From Kribbella sp. ALI-6-A (GTDB taxonomy: Bacteria > Actinomycetota > Actinomycetes > Propionibacteriales > Kribbellaceae), in assembly GCF_001984195.1 (NCBI RefSeq), contig NZ_MTQN01000010.1, positions 868,001 to 932,000 of the forward strand: 64,000 bases of DNA, read 5' to 3'. A program made the position numbers and the translations under genes. Positions 26,268-38,152 of this stretch are shown one piece after another. Numbering within the stretch: position 1 is the first letter of the stretch; every line of letters starts with the position of its first letter. The notes beneath the pieces were generated by a model. The model did not search any database and was not told the DNA's origin. It was given only the letters and a program-made list of their open reading frames with translations.

Positions 26268-27248
26268 TCAGCCCTCCTTGCGGGTGCGCGGGTCGAGCAG
26301 CAGGTACGCGATGTCGGCGATCAGGTTGGCGACCAGCACCGAGATCGTGATCACCAGGAAGACGCCCTGCATCAGCGGGTAGTCCTTCGCGCCGACGGCC
26401 TGGAACAGGTTGTAACCGATGCCGGGGTAGGAGAACACGATCTCCACCAGCAGCGTGCCGCCGACGATGAAGCCGAGCGACAGCGCGAAGCCGGACACGT
26501 TCGGCAGCAGCGCGTTACGGGCGGCGTAGCTGAGCATCACCCGGCGCTCGGACAGGCCCTTGGCGTGCGCGACCGTGATGTAGTCCTCCGACGCGACGGT
26601 GACCATCATGTTGCGCATGCTGAGGATCCAGCCGCTGACCGAGGAGATCAGGATGGTGATGGCCGGCAGCAGGCTGTGCTGGATCGCGCTGCCGATGAAC
26701 TCGCCGTTCCACGACGGCACCAGACCCGGCTCGTAACCACCGGACGACGGGAAGAAGCTGCCCGAGCCGGCCAGCAGCGTGATCGCGATCAGGCCGAGCC
26801 AGAAGTACGGGATCGAGGACAGGAACGTGGTCACCGGGAGCAGGCCGTCCAGCCAGGACCCGCGCCGCCAGCCGGCCAGTACGCCGAGGCCGGTGCCGAT
26901 CACGAAGCTGACGAACGTGGTGATGCCGACCAGCGCGATCGTCCACGGCAGGCTCTGGCCGAGGATGTCGGAGACCGGGGTCGGGAAGAACGTGAACGAC
27001 AGCCCGAGGTCGCCGCGGAACACCTGACCCCAGTAGTCGACGTACTGGCTCCACAGGCTCGCGTTCTTGTCCAGGCCGAACAGCACGTACAGCGAGTTGA
27101 TCGCCTCGGTGCTCATCTGGCCCTGGAACTTGTTGATCAGCGAGGTGACCGGGTCGCCGGGGATCATCCGCGGGATGAAGAAGTTGATCGTGATCGCCGC
27201 CCAGGCGGTGAACAGGTAGAAGGCGATCCGTTGCAGCAGGAACTTCAC
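26268..27248 (-). CDS. ABC transporter permease (DppB-like)
   Basis: 326 residues with six helices. DppB hallmarks are [21 protein letters not shown], the loop [20 protein letters not shown] and [14 protein letters not shown] 27248 shares GTGA with the upstream ATPase stop and is chosen over longer frames, whose first 46 residues are not membrane-like. Confidence 0.92.
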   Translation of the reverse strand: MKFLLQRIAFYLFTAWAAITINFFIPRMIPGDPVTSLINKFQGQMSTEAINSLYVLFGLDKNASLWSQYVDYWGQVFRGDLGLSFTFFPTPVSDILGQSLPWTIALVGITTFVSFVIGTGLGVLAGWRRGSWLDGLLPVTTFLSSIPYFWLGLIAITLLAGSGSFFPSSGGYEPGLVPSWNGEFIGSAIQHSLLPAITILISSVSGWILSMRNMMVTVASEDYITVAHAKGLSERRVMLSYAARNALLPNVSGFALSLGFIVGGTLLVEIVFSYPGIGYNLFQAVGAKDYPLMQGVFLVITISVLVANLIADIAYLLLDPRTRKEG

Positions 27249-28309
27249 TTCGCCGCTCCTTCCTCGTAGAGCCAGCAGGCCGCCCAGTGCGCCTGGCCGC
27301 TGTCGACCACCGGCAGCTCGAACCGGGGCGGCAGGTCGGTGGAGCACTTCGGCATCGCGTACACGCAGCGCGGGTGGAACCGGCACCCGGTCGGCGGCGC
27401 GATCAGGCTCGGCGGCTCACCTCCGGCTTCGTCCTCGGGCGCGTCCTTGGCGTCACCGACCCGGTCCAGCCGGTCGGGGTCCGGAGCGCTCTCGATCAGC
27501 AGCCGGGTGTAGGGGTGGGCCGGGTGCTGGGTGACGGTCTCGGAGTCGCCGCCCTCCACCATCCGGCCGGCGTACATCACCAGGGTCTCGTCGGCGAAGT
27601 ACCGGGCCGACGCGATGTCGTGGGTGATGTAGAGGATGGCCAGGTTGAGGCGAACCTTGAGGTCCCGCAGCAGGTTCAGTACGCCGAGCCGGATGGACAC
27701 GTCGAGCATCGAGACCGGTTCGTCGGCCAGCAGCACCTCGGGATTGGCGCCGAGCGCGCGGGCGATCGACACCCGCTGGCGCTGGCCGCCGGACAGCTCG
27801 TGCGGGAACTTGTCCAGGTAGCGCTCCGGCGGGGTCAGCTGGACCCGGAGCAGCAGGTCCTTCAGGTTCTGCTCGAGTTCGGCGCTGCCGTTGCCCGCGC
27901 GGCCGTGGATCTTCAGCGCGCGGGTCAGGTGGTAGCGCACGGTGTGCACCGGGTTCAGCGAGGCGAACGGGTCCTGGAAGATCATCTGCACGCGGCGGCA
28001 GTAGGCGCGGAACGCGCGGCCGCCGTTCACGGTGATCGACTCGCCGTGCAGCCGGATGTCGCCGTCGGTGCGCTTGTACAGCTGCGCCATCAACCGGGCG
28101 ACGGTGGACTTGCCGGAGCCGGACTCGCCGACCAGGGCGGTGACCCGCCCGCGGCGCAGTGTCAGGTGGACGTCGTCCACCGCGTGCACGGCGTACCGGC
28201 CGCGGGTGAACACGTCGCGCAGGCCCCGGCGTACGGGGAAGTGTTTGGTGAGGTTCTCTGCCTCGAGGACCACGTCGTCGGTGGTCGGTGCTGCTTCGGT
28301 CGCCGTCAT
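27245..28309 (-). CDS. ABC transporter ATPase (DppF-like)
   Basis: 354 residues. Walker [11 protein letters not shown]-loop [16 protein letters not shown], signature LSGGQRQRV, Walker [18 protein letters not shown], and the C-terminal [16 protein letters not shown] cysteine cluster. ATG 28309 is preferred to GTG 28312 because GAGGAG is at proper distance. One oddity: this ATPase comes directly after the binding protein, before the permeases. Confidence 0.92.
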   Translation of the reverse strand: MTATEAAPTTDDVVLEAENLTKHFPVRRGLRDVFTRGRYAVHAVDDVHLTLRRGRVTALVGESGSGKSTVARLMAQLYKRTDGDIRLHGESITVNGGRAFRAYCRRVQMIFQDPFASLNPVHTVRYHLTRALKIHGRAGNGSAELEQNLKDLLLRVQLTPPERYLDKFPHELSGGQRQRVSIARALGANPEVLLADEPVSMLDVSIRLGVLNLLRDLKVRLNLAILYITHDIASARYFADETLVMYAGRMVEGGDSETVTQHPAHPYTRLLIESAPDPDRLDRVGDAKDAPEDEAGGEPPSLIAPPTGCRFHPRCVYAMPKCSTDLPPRFELPVVDSGQAHWAACWLYEEGAAK

Positions 28310-28340
28310 CACTGACTCCTCGCTGGATCGGCACGCCGGA

Positions 28341-28380
28341 CCGCGGCCGGGAGCTCCAGGTGGAGAGCTCCCGGCCGCGG
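28341..28380 (-). terminator. 16-bp intercistronic hairpin after the binding-protein gene
   Basis: CCGCGGCCGGGAGCTC (28341-28356) pairs perfectly with GAGCTCCCGGCCGCGG (28365-28380) around an 8-nt loop. It stands between the binding-protein stop (28388) and the ATPase start (28309). In ABC operons such stems act as leaky terminators or 3' stabilisers that leave more binding-protein mRNA than transporter mRNA. Confidence 0.75.
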
Positions 28381-28387
28381 TGGGTTG

Positions 28388-30064
28388 TCAGGCCCCTGCG
28401 GGCTTCAGGGCCAGGACGATCTGCAGCGCGGTCTGCTGCGTCGGCTGCGACGGCCCGTACGGGTTGGACTCGTCGGGCCAGCCGACCCAGTTCTTCGTGC
28501 TGTACAGGGCGCCGATGTTCGAGGCGCCGGTCGGGATGATCGGCATCTGGTCGACCATGATCTTCTGCAGCGTGTTCAGCGCCGCCGTGCGGGCCGCGTC
28601 GTCGGCCGCGTTGGCGTAGGCGTCCAGCGCCTTGGTCGCCTCCGGGTTGTTGTAACGGCCGTAGTTGCCGCTGACGCCACCCTTGCCGATCGGCTTGAGG
28701 ATCTTGCCGTCCATGATGTTCTGGTAGATGTCGTACGGCGTGGCGCCACCGTTGGTCCAGTGCATGCCGGCCTCGAAGTTGCCCTCGTCGAACGCCTTGA
28801 ACCAGGCGTCCTGGTTGGCCTTGTCGACGGTCGCCTTGATCCCGATCTGGGACAGGTTGTCCTTGATGATCTCCAGGCTGGTGATGTAGTCGGACCAGCC
28901 GGCCGGGTCGGTCAGCGTGATCGTGACCGGCTTGCCGGTCGGGTCCTTCAGCGTGTCGCCCTCGAGCTTGAAGCCGGCCGCGGCCAGCTCGGCCTTGGCG
29001 CCCTCGACGTCCACGACGTGCTTCTTGTCCTTGAACTCCGGCGCGATGAACGACTCACCCGCGGGCGTCGGGATGCCGGTGACGGACTCGATCTTGGGGT
29101 AGAAGTAGCCGGCCTCGGCCTGGGTGAAGATGTCGTCGCGGTTGATCACCTTGTCCATCGCGCGACGCAGCGCCGGGTTGTCGAACGGCTTCTTGGTGGT
29201 GTTGATCCACAGACCGTGGATGCCCAGCGTGCCCGGCGCCCAGACCTTGTGGTTCTTCTCGTCCTTGGCCTGGAAGACCGTCTTCACGTTCGGGACGAAG
29301 ACGAAGCTCCACTCCGAGGCGCCGTTGGCCAGCGCGGTGGTCTGCGCGTTGTTGTCGTTGTACGACGTGTAGCGCAGTTCCTTGACCTTCGGCAGCTCCT
29401 GCCAGTACTCGCTGCGGACCTCCAGCGTGGTGGTCTGCGGCGTGAACGACTTCAGCTTGTACGGGCCGGTGCCGATCGGCTCCTTGACGGTGTCCTGGCT
29501 CGGGTCCTTGAACGTGGACCACTGGTGCTTGGGCACCACGAAGACGCCGAGGATCTTGTTCTGGTTGACGAACTGCGACCGGGTGAAGGTCAGGTCGACC
29601 TTGTTGCCGGACTGGGTGATCGTGCCGTACGGGATCGCGTCCTGGTTCAGGCCCTCGTTGCCCTTGCGGAGCTCGAAGGAGTAGGCCACGTCCTCGGCGG
29701 TCATCGGCTTGCCGTCGGACCACTTGACCCCGTCGCGGATGGTGAACGACAGCTTCTTGAAGTTGTCGGACCAGGTGTGCGCGGTGGCCAGCCACGGCTT
29801 GCCCGGCTCCTGCGGCTTGAGCGGGTTCACCATCACCAGCGGCTCGTAGATCATCCACCGGTAGCCGAGCGAGGCGCCCGAGGACGAACCGAGGAACGGG
29901 TTGTGGTTCTCGGTCTGCGGGCCGTTCGGCATGCCCACGTTGAGCACCGTGGAGGTGCCGGCGGTACTCGCGTTCGAGTTGCTGGTGTCCCCGTTACTGC
30001 AGGCAGCCAGTGCTGCCGCGAGCAGGCCCGCGAGGGCCAGCGCGACTGAGCGTCGTGCTCGCAT
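28388..30064 (-). CDS. ABC transporter substrate-binding lipoprotein (SBP_bac_5, DppA/OppA class)
   Basis: 558 residues. The lipobox LAACS closes a 22-residue signal sequence. Family features are [57 protein letters not shown] and [15 protein letters not shown] precedes the ATG. The fold is shared by peptide, nickel and oligosaccharide binders. The GH1 genes and beta-glucanases around it favour beta-gluco-oligosaccharides, as known for some Opp-type binders in other bacteria. Expression is probably set by the LacI-type operator at 30148. Confidence 0.9.
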   Translation of the reverse strand: MRARRSVALALAGLLAAALAACSNGDTSNSNASTAGTSTVLNVGMPNGPQTENHNPFLGSSSGASLGYRWMIYEPLVMVNPLKPQEPGKPWLATAHTWSDNFKKLSFTIRDGVKWSDGKPMTAEDVAYSFELRKGNEGLNQDAIPYGTITQSGNKVDLTFTRSQFVNQNKILGVFVVPKHQWSTFKDPSQDTVKEPIGTGPYKLKSFTPQTTTLEVRSEYWQELPKVKELRYTSYNDNNAQTTALANGASEWSFVFVPNVKTVFQAKDEKNHKVWAPGTLGIHGLWINTTKKPFDNPALRRAMDKVINRDDIFTQAEAGYFYPKIESVTGIPTPAGESFIAPEFKDKKHVVDVEGAKAELAAAGFKLEGDTLKDPTGKPVTITLTDPAGWSDYITSLEIIKDNLSQIGIKATVDKANQDAWFKAFDEGNFEAGMHWTNGGATPYDIYQNIMDGKILKPIGKGGVSGNYGRYNNPEATKALDAYANAADDAARTAALNTLQKIMVDQMPIIPTGASNIGALYSTKNWVGWPDESNPYGPSQPTQQTALQIVLALKPAGA

Positions 30065-30147
30065 CGTTCCTCCTGTGTTCGTCCAACTGCTGGCGGATGA
30101 CGGTCGAATGACTGTCGGGGTGGTGCGTTTGGGGTCGCATCGTGCCG

Positions 30148-30161
30148 TGAAAGCGCTCTCA
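30148..30161. promoter_or_regulatory. LacI-family operator upstream of the Dpp-type operon
   Basis: TGAAAGCGCTCTCA matches the general LacI/CcpA-type pattern TGWNANCGNTNWCA at all fixed positions, with the central CG expected for this family. It lies 84 bp upstream of the binding-protein ATG and just downstream of the lacI gene. A closely similar box sits between the GH16 and GH30 genes. Confidence 0.7.
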
Positions 30162-30247
30162 TGGAAAGAGCGGACGGCCTAACGGATCGGTATCGGCGCT
30201 GGGGTGACCGGTGGCGAGGCAGGGGCAGCTACCTCGCCACCGGACGG

Positions 30248-31258
<1,011 letters not shown>

Positions 31259-31557
31259 TCACAGCTCCCCTCGGGCGGTCGGGGTGGTGCGGGGCGGATG
31301 TTGCCGCTTCGTGAACGCCGTGTTCGGAACCGGTTTCGGAAGCGGTTCCGTAGAGTGAAGCGGAGTGGGCCAGGTCACGTCAATCACGACGCGATAACGA
31401 AACAGGGCTAAGTTCACGATTAGTAAGAAGTCCGCCGCGCGGTTTTGCTCAAGCCTTCCGGCCCGGCGCTGCGGCATGATGGACTTCTGGGGAGATCGAT
31501 GTCAGGGGCCGCCGTGGTGGCCCGGCAGCGCGTTGCAGAGGGCGGGTCGAGAACACC
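31259..31557. other. Divergent regulatory region between lacI and ROK genes
   Basis: About 300 bp without coding sequence. It holds the double operator at 31326-31349 and a locally AT-richer segment at 31380-31432 (GATAACGAAACAGG, ATTAGTAAG) that could be the ROK promoter. No RNA gene is visible. Confidence 0.5.
31326..31349. promoter_or_regulatory. Tandem LacI-type operator pair
   Basis: Two consecutive 12-mers, GGAACCGGTTTC and GGAAGCGGTTCC, follow the rule GGAANCGGTTNC and together make a larger imperfect dyad. The 12-bp repeat places both on nearly the same face of the helix. The site is 68 bp upstream of the lacI start and differs from the TGA...TCA boxes, so it may serve autoregulation or a different LacI protein. 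Confidence 0.6.
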
Positions 31558-32769
31558 ATGGACGGACGCCGGACGACTGTGCGCGACATGCGGCGGTCCA
31601 ACCGGTCGGTGATCCTGACCAGCATCTATCGGCAGGGTCCACTGAGTCGCTACGAGCTCGGCCGCGAGACGTCGCTGAGCGCGGCCAGCGTGAGCAACCT
31701 GGTCGGCGAACTGCTGGACGAAGGCATCGTCGAGGAGGCCGGCTCGGTCGAGTCCGACGGCGGCCGGCCGCGGGTGCTGCTGCGGGTCGCGCCGGCCTTC
31801 GGATACGTCGTCGGCGCCGAAGTCGGGGAGACCCGGGTGCGGGTCGAGTTGTTCGACCTGGCGATGTCGGTGTTGGCCACCGTTGTCTACCCGATCGAGA
31901 CGCCGAAACCGGCGCCCGAACTGGTCGTCAAGTACGTGCTGGAAGGGCTCGACACGGTGATCGCGCAGGCCGGCGTACCGGCTGATCGGGTGCTTGGACT
32001 GGGTGTGGCCGTCGCTGGTGTGGTCGAAGGTCCGGCGGACGCGGTCGTCCATGCGCAGACGCTCGGCTGGGACGGCGTACCGCTCGGCGCGATGCTCGCG
32101 GCCGGCACGGACATCCCGATCCAGGTCGACAACGGTGCGAACACGCTTGGTCAGGCGGAGATGTGGTTCGGCGCCGGGCGGGGTGCGACGGATGCTGTCG
32201 TCGCATTGGTCGGCTCTGGAGTCGGTGCCGCGTTGGTCACCGGCGGGACGAGCTACCGCGGAACCCGCAGCAGCGCGGGAGAGTGGGGCCACACCACGAT
32301 CGTGTACGGCGGCCGGCAGTGCCGGTGTGGGGCCGAAGGATGCCTCGAGGCGTACGTCGGCGCTGAGGGTGTGCTGGATCGGTATCGCCTGGCGGGTGGG
32401 CCCGCCGCTCGGTCCGACGACGAGGAGGCCGAGTTCGTCGGGTTGCTCGCGGCGGTGGATTCGTCGGAGGTCGCGGCCAAGGTCGTCGAGGACACGATCG
32501 GGTATCTGGGCGCGGGCTTTGCCAACCTGGTGAACCTCTTCAACCCTGAGCGCATCGTTCTTGGTGGTTGGTCGGGGCTTCTGCTGGGCGAGCGCTATCT
32601 TCCGCAGTTGCGCGAGGCGGTCGGCAAGCATGCGCTGCACCGGCCGTACGCCCAGGTGACCATCGAGCTGTGCGAACTCGGCCGGGACGCAGTTGCCCTG
32701 GGAGCCGCCACGCTTCCGGTGCTGCGCATTCTCCGCGAGGGCGGAACGCCCCGCAGACTCGCGGGCTAG
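31558..32769 (+). CDS. ROK-family repressor / sugar kinase-like protein
   Basis: 403 residues. The N-terminal winged helix (RRSNRSVILTSIYRQGPLSR, ETSLSAASVSNLVGELL) is followed by an ASKHA fold with DNGANTLGQAE, the ROK signature around GEWGHTTIV and the zinc motif CRCGAEGCLEAY. Such proteins are usually sugar-responsive repressors; the HTH makes it a regulator rather than a plain glucokinase. ATG 31558 is used; ATG 31588 is possible. It may act with the LacI regulator on the beta-glucan genes. Confidence 0.9.
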   Translation: MDGRRTTVRDMRRSNRSVILTSIYRQGPLSRYELGRETSLSAASVSNLVGELLDEGIVEEAGSVESDGGRPRVLLRVAPAFGYVVGAEVGETRVRVELFDLAMSVLATVVYPIETPKPAPELVVKYVLEGLDTVIAQAGVPADRVLGLGVAVAGVVEGPADAVVHAQTLGWDGVPLGAMLAAGTDIPIQVDNGANTLGQAEMWFGAGRGATDAVVALVGSGVGAALVTGGTSYRGTRSSAGEWGHTTIVYGGRQCRCGAEGCLEAYVGAEGVLDRYRLAGGPAARSDDEEAEFVGLLAAVDSSEVAAKVVEDTIGYLGAGFANLVNLFNPERIVLGGWSGLLLGERYLPQLREAVGKHALHRPYAQVTIELCELGRDAVALGAATLPVLRILREGGTPRRLAG

Positions 32770-32867
32770 CTGCGCTCCGGCGCCCTCGCGCGTTCGCTCG
32801 CGCCTTCCCCGCGCTCCCCGCGCTTCCGTGCTTCCGCGCCTCCCGCGCTCCGCTCTCCCGCTCCCCG
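32770..32867. other. Pyrimidine-rich low-complexity stretch
   Basis: About 100 bp, almost only C, T and G on the plus strand, made of CGCGC/TTCCCCGCGCTCC-like words. It lies between the ROK stop and its terminator stem. It does not encode a plausible protein and may be a C-rich rut-like region for Rho or simply slippage-derived sequence. Confidence 0.45.
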
Positions 32868-32898
32868 CCCGCCGCGCCCGCGCAGCGGGCGCGGCGGG
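32868..32898 (+). terminator. Terminator after ROK gene
   Basis: CCCGCCGCGCCCGC (32868-32881) and GCGGGCGCGGCGGG (32885-32898) form a perfect 14-bp all-GC stem with a 3-nt loop, followed by TTGAAC. Confidence 0.8.
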
Positions 32899-32983
32899 TT
32901 GAACACGAGACACTCCTATCTCGGGTTCAGGACTTCAACTATGCTTTGAAAAAACCACCTTCCACCACCCTCTGGGGGCACCG

Positions 32984-34324
<1,341 letters not shown>

Positions 34325-34534
34325 GTTGCTTCCTGCACGCCCGATGGGCCGCCCTCTCCTCCGCTGTGGCGGTCGAGGTGGGCGGCTCGTTGTGCGGGTG
34401 TGGAGTTGGTGCCGATCAAGATGGGACACCTGATCTCGTCCGGGGATCATGCGGTGGGCGGGCGCCGCGGGTGCCTCGGTGTGAACGTCGGCGGTCAACG
34501 CAGGCGTGAGTCCCGGCTCTCCACCCGCCAGAAC
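34325..34534. other. Intergenic region without a recognisable gene
   Basis: About 210 bp between the GH1 stop and the shared terminator. Possible frames on either strand lack start signals and look random. No repeat or promoter was found; the flanking genes converge. Confidence 0.4.
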
Positions 34535-34572
34535 GACGAAGGGCCAGGCCGCGACCGGCCTGGCCCTTCGTC
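34535..34572. terminator. Bidirectional terminator between GH1 and GH16 genes
   Basis: GACGAAGGGCCAGGCC (34535-34550) and GGCCTGGCCCTTCGTC (34557-34572) form a perfect 16-bp stem with a 6-nt loop between convergent genes. Confidence 0.85.
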
Positions 34573-34591
34573 CGTCACGTCCTCAGGGGCG

Positions 34592-35884
34592 TCAGACGTT
34601 CCACTTCTGGTTGGCGCCGCCGGTGCAGGTCCAGATCTGCGTCGGGGTGGCGTTGGCGGAATTGTTGCCGGTGACATCGAGGCACTTGTTGGCCCGCGGA
34701 TTCACCAGATCCCTGGCTCCGGTGTACGTCCACTGTTGGGCCGCGTTGCCGTTGCAGGTGGCGATTTGGACCCGGGTGCCGTCGGCGGTTCCGGCGTTCG
34801 CGACGTCCAGGCACTTGCCCAGGGCACGGATCGTGCCGTCGCCCGGCCGCGTCCACTTCTGCGCGTCGGTGCCGTTGCAGTCGTAGAGCTGGACGGTGGT
34901 GCCGTCGGCGGGGTTGGCGCCGGCGACGTCCAGGCACTTGCCGGCCAGGCCGGTGATCTGGCTGCCGGTGCCGCCGCCGCTGGTCAGGCTGGAGACCCGG
35001 ACCCAGTCGACGGTCATCGTCTGCGGCATCACCGTGCTGGCGTCGGGGTAGCCCGGCCAGTAGCCGCCGACCGCGACGTTCATGATCATGAAGAACGGGT
35101 GGTCGAACACCCACGGGTCGCCACCGAGGTCGGCCGGGGTCTTGCGGGCGAACTGGATGCCGTCGACGTACCAGGTGACGACGTTCGGCTCCCAGTCGAC
35201 GGTGAAGGTGTGGAAGCCGTCGGCGAACTGCTGCCCGTTCGGCAGCGTGTAGCGCGAGCTGATCGCCTCGCCGGCCGAGTAGCCCGGGCCGTGCAGCGTG
35301 CCGTAGGAGTTGCTCGGCTCCTTGCCGATGTTCTCCATGATGTCGATCTCGCCGTTGCCCGGCCAGCCGTTGTTGCCGGTGCCAAGCATCCAGAACGCCG
35401 GCCACAGGCCCTGCGTCCGGGGCAGCTTCATTCGCGCCTCGAACCGGCCGTAGGTGCGGGTGAAGGTCGATGCGGTGAGCAACCGTGCCGACGTGTACTC
35501 GCAGGGGCCGTAGTGGCACTGGAATCCGCCGCTCTCACGGCGGGCGGTGATCACCAGGTTGCCGTTGCCGTCGTGGGCGGAGTTGCGGGTGCTGTTGGTG
35601 TAGTACTGCCGCTCGTTGTTGCCCCAGCCGGAGCCGCCGATGTCGTAGCGCCACTTGCTCTGGTCCGGCGGGGTGCCGGCAGCGGCGTTGAACTCGTCGG
35701 ACCAGACCACGGGCCCGACGGCGGCCGCGGCGTACGCCGAGGTGGCGGCGGACGCGGCCCGCGGCGCGGTGGCCTCGGACGGCGTGATCGCGGTGGCGGG
35801 GGCCTGGAGCAGGGCGGTGCCGAGCAGCGCGGCGCCTGCGGAGAGCAGGGCGGCGGCCCGGAACCGGGAACGCGGGAACCTCAT
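34592..35884 (-). CDS. Secreted GH16 endo-beta-1,3-glucanase-type enzyme with ricin (CBM13) domain
   Basis: 430 residues with a signal peptide (RFPRSRFRAAALLSAGAALL, cleavage near residue 30-45). The jelly-roll catalytic domain carries WSDEFN, NNERQYYT, GRFEARMKLP, WPAFWML and the active site GEIDIMENIG with both catalytic Glu residues, typical of laminarinases. A GGG linker leads to a C-terminal ricin-type beta-trefoil of 122 residues with three QxW-type repeats (DAQKW, AAQQW, NQKW). ATG 35884 is the only Met before the signal sequence. It cleaves beta-1,3-glucan such as laminarin or fungal wall glucan outside the cell. It is divergent from GH30 across a LacI-type operator. Confidence 0.9.
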   Translation of the reverse strand: MRFPRSRFRAAALLSAGAALLGTALLQAPATAITPSEATAPRAASAATSAYAAAAVGPVVWSDEFNAAAGTPPDQSKWRYDIGGSGWGNNERQYYTNSTRNSAHDGNGNLVITARRESGGFQCHYGPCEYTSARLLTASTFTRTYGRFEARMKLPRTQGLWPAFWMLGTGNNGWPGNGEIDIMENIGKEPSNSYGTLHGPGYSAGEAISSRYTLPNGQQFADGFHTFTVDWEPNVVTWYVDGIQFARKTPADLGGDPWVFDHPFFMIMNVAVGGYWPGYPDASTVMPQTMTVDWVRVSSLTSGGGTGSQITGLAGKCLDVAGANPADGTTVQLYDCNGTDAQKWTRPGDGTIRALGKCLDVANAGTADGTRVQIATCNGNAAQQWTYTGARDLVNPRANKCLDVTGNNSANATPTQIWTCTGGANQKWNV

Positions 35885-35984
35885 GCGTGCCTCATTTCTC
35901 GCTCGGCCGGAGGGGCGTCCGGCCGCTGGGGGCGGGGGGCGGGACGTGAACGAGACAGGGAGTCGCTTTGGGGAGGAAGCGTGC

Positions 35985-36002
35985 CGTGAGAACGCTTTCA
36001 CG
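35985..36002. promoter_or_regulatory. LacI-family operator shared by GH16 and GH30 genes
   Basis: CGTGAGAACGCTTTCACG is an 18-bp dyad; its core TGAGAACGCTTTCA fits TGWNANCGNTNWCA exactly. It lies in the 285-bp divergent region (35885-36169), 100 bp from the GH16 start and 170 bp from the GH30 start, and pairs with the box at 30148 as a likely regulon. Confidence 0.7.
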
Positions 36003-36169
36003 TCAAGACCAGGCATAAATCTAAGTCGTGAAAAAAGTCGCCGCGTGGCATTGACTGAACCGCACACCGATGGTTACCTCGTGATGACCACCAGTTGCGG
36101 CGCGGGCAGACGCCGGACCCGGGGTTCGTCCACCCTGTGAAAGCCCTTGAGCAAAAGGGAGATTCCGCC

Positions 36170-38068
36170 ATGCCCAGGACCCTTCGTCGTGACCGCCCCG
36201 GACGACGACGCCTGCTTCCCGCCCTGGCGGGGTTCGCGGCCCTCTCGGTGGTCGCCACCGGTCTGAGTCTCGGTAACCCGCAGCCCGCCCACGCCGCCGG
36301 TGAGCAGGTCAACGTCTGGCTGACCACCACGAACGACGCCGGCGGCCGGAACGTGACCCGCGGCCTGCAGCAGCAGACGCCGGTCAACTTCGGCCCGGCC
36401 GGCGGCACCGCCAACCAGACCATCACGGTCAACGAGAACACGACGTACCAGACCTTCGAGGGTGGTGGCGCGTCGTTCACCGACAGCGCCGCGTGGCTGC
36501 TGAACAGCAGCAACACGATCTCGGCCACCACCCGCAACCAGGTGATGAAGGACCTGTTCGACCCGGTCAACGGGATCGGCCTGGCCTTCACGCGCAACCC
36601 GATGGGCGCCTCGGACCTGGCCCGGTTCAACTACTCCTACGACGACACCTGCTGCGACCTGAACGACTTCAGCATCAACCACGACCTGGCCGACGTCGTC
36701 CCGCTGACCAAGCAGGCCAAGCAGCTCAACCCGGCGCTGAAGGTCAAGGGTGCGCCGTGGAGCGCGCCGGCCTGGATGAAGGACAACAACAAGTTCACCA
36801 ACCGCGGCTGGCTGAAGTGGGAGTACTACCCGATGTACGCCCAGTACTTCGTCAAGTACGTCCAGCAGAACGAGGCCGCCGGCAACCACATCGACTACGT
36901 GTCGGTGCAGAACGAGCCGACCTGCTGCGGCACCGACGACACCGGCTACGCGTCGATGAACTGGAACGGCGCGGGCCTGCTGGAGTTCACCAAGAACCAC
37001 CTGCTGCCGGCGTTCCGGGCGGCCGGGATCACCACGAAGGTGATGATCCTGGACTACAACTGGGGCAACTACAACGACCTCGGCTCGGTCCCGCTGGCCG
37101 ACGCCGCGCTGCGCAACGACCCGCTGTTCGGTGGCATCGCCTGGCACGGCTATGGCGGTGACGTGAACCTGCAGACCACCGTGCACAACCAGTACCCGGC
37201 CGTGAACCACTACATGACCGAGCACTCCGGCGGCACCTGGATCCCGAACCAGCAGGTCGAGGACATGAACAACCTGATCGACTACACCCGTAACTGGAGC
37301 AAGTCCTGGGTGAAGTGGAGCCTCGCGCTGGACCAGAACATGCTTCCGTACGTCGGTGCCGGGTGCAACGTGTGCACGGGCCTGGTGACCGTGCAGCGCG
37401 GCGGTCCGCGCGCCGGACAGGTGGACAAGACGGTCGAGTACTACACGATGGGCCACCTGACGAAGTTCGTGAAGCCGGGCGCCGCGCGGATCGAGTCGAA
37501 CGCCAACAGCTCGGTCAAGAACGTGGCATGGAAGAACCCGGACGGCTCGAAAGCGCTGATCGCGTTCAACACCACCGGCAGCTCGCAGTCGGTACGGGTC
37601 AACTGGGGCTCGCAGTCCTTCGTCTACACCTTGCCGACGAAGACCTCGGCGACCTTCACGTGGTCGGGGACGCAGAGCGGTGGTGGTGGAACCGGTGGTC
37701 AGATCACCGGGCTCGGCGGCAAGTGCGTCGACGTCGCCGGGGCGAACTCGGCCGACGGAACGACCGTTCAGCTCTACGACTGCAACGGCAGCTCGGCTCA
37801 GCAGTGGACCCGCCCCGGAGACGGTACGGTGCGCGCGCTCGGCAAGTGCCTGGATGTCGCCAGCGCTGGTACGGCGGATGGGACGCGGGTGCAGCTCTAT
37901 ACCTGCAATGGATCCGCCGCCCAGCAATGGACGTACACCGCGGCCAGGGATCTGGTGAATCCGCAGGCCAACAAGTGCCTCGACGTCACCGGCAACACGT
38001 CCGCGAACGCCACGCCGTTGCAGATCTGGTCCTGCACCGGCGCCGCCAACCAGAAGTGGAACGCCTGA
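36170..38068 (+). CDS. Secreted GH30 beta-1,6-glucanase / glucosylceramidase-type enzyme with ricin (CBM13) domain
   Basis: 632 residues with a long twin-arginine-rich signal peptide (RRDRPGRRRLLPALAGF, cleavage near AHAA at about residue 43). GH30 features are FEGGGASFTDSAAW, NPMGASDL, GAPWSAPAWMK, acid/base Glu in SVQNEPT, WHGYGG and nucleophile Glu in MTEHSGG, followed by the side beta-domain. A GGGGTGG linker joins a C-terminal ricin beta-trefoil (37700-38065). It probably cleaves beta-1,6-linked glucan, complementing the divergent GH16; glucosylceramidase activity is the alternative. AGGGAGA precedes the ATG. Confidence 0.9.
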   Translation: MPRTLRRDRPGRRRLLPALAGFAALSVVATGLSLGNPQPAHAAGEQVNVWLTTTNDAGGRNVTRGLQQQTPVNFGPAGGTANQTITVNENTTYQTFEGGGASFTDSAAWLLNSSNTISATTRNQVMKDLFDPVNGIGLAFTRNPMGASDLARFNYSYDDTCCDLNDFSINHDLADVVPLTKQAKQLNPALKVKGAPWSAPAWMKDNNKFTNRGWLKWEYYPMYAQYFVKYVQQNEAAGNHIDYVSVQNEPTCCGTDDTGYASMNWNGAGLLEFTKNHLLPAFRAAGITTKVMILDYNWGNYNDLGSVPLADAALRNDPLFGGIAWHGYGGDVNLQTTVHNQYPAVNHYMTEHSGGTWIPNQQVEDMNNLIDYTRNWSKSWVKWSLALDQNMLPYVGAGCNVCTGLVTVQRGGPRAGQVDKTVEYYTMGHLTKFVKPGAARIESNANSSVKNVAWKNPDGSKALIAFNTTGSSQSVRVNWGSQSFVYTLPTKTSATFTWSGTQSGGGGTGGQITGLGGKCVDVAGANSADGTTVQLYDCNGSSAQQWTRPGDGTVRALGKCLDVASAGTADGTRVQLYTCNGSAAQQWTYTAARDLVNPQANKCLDVTGNTSANATPLQIWSCTGAANQKWNA

Positions 38069-38104
38069 CCCCCTGAACGCCCGGGGCTGCACGGAGCCCC
38101 GGCC

Positions 38105-38143
38105 AGAACGACCGCGCCCGCGCCCCCGGGTCGCGGTCGTTCT
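38105..38143 (+). terminator. Terminator after GH30 gene
   Basis: AGAACGACCGCG (38105-38116) and CGCGGTCGTTCT (38132-38143) form a perfect 12-bp stem with a 15-nt C-rich loop. Confidence 0.75.
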
Positions 38144-38152
38144 GCGTCGGGT

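Noticed and set aside
25251-27269. Open frame of about 670 codons on the plus strand opposite the DppB/DppC genes
   Set aside because: It crosses two overlapping real genes, has an Arg/Asp/Gln-repeat-like composition and no start signal. The minus-strand genes carry clear family motifs.
32770-32867. Possible repeat array or CRISPR-like region
   Set aside because: It is only pyrimidine-rich low-complexity sequence with irregular words. There are no equal spacers or conserved repeats. No CRISPR array was seen anywhere in the window.
34325-34534. Possible small gene between GH1 and GH16
   Set aside because: Frames on both strands are short or run into neighbours, with no ribosome-binding site and no conserved-looking pattern.
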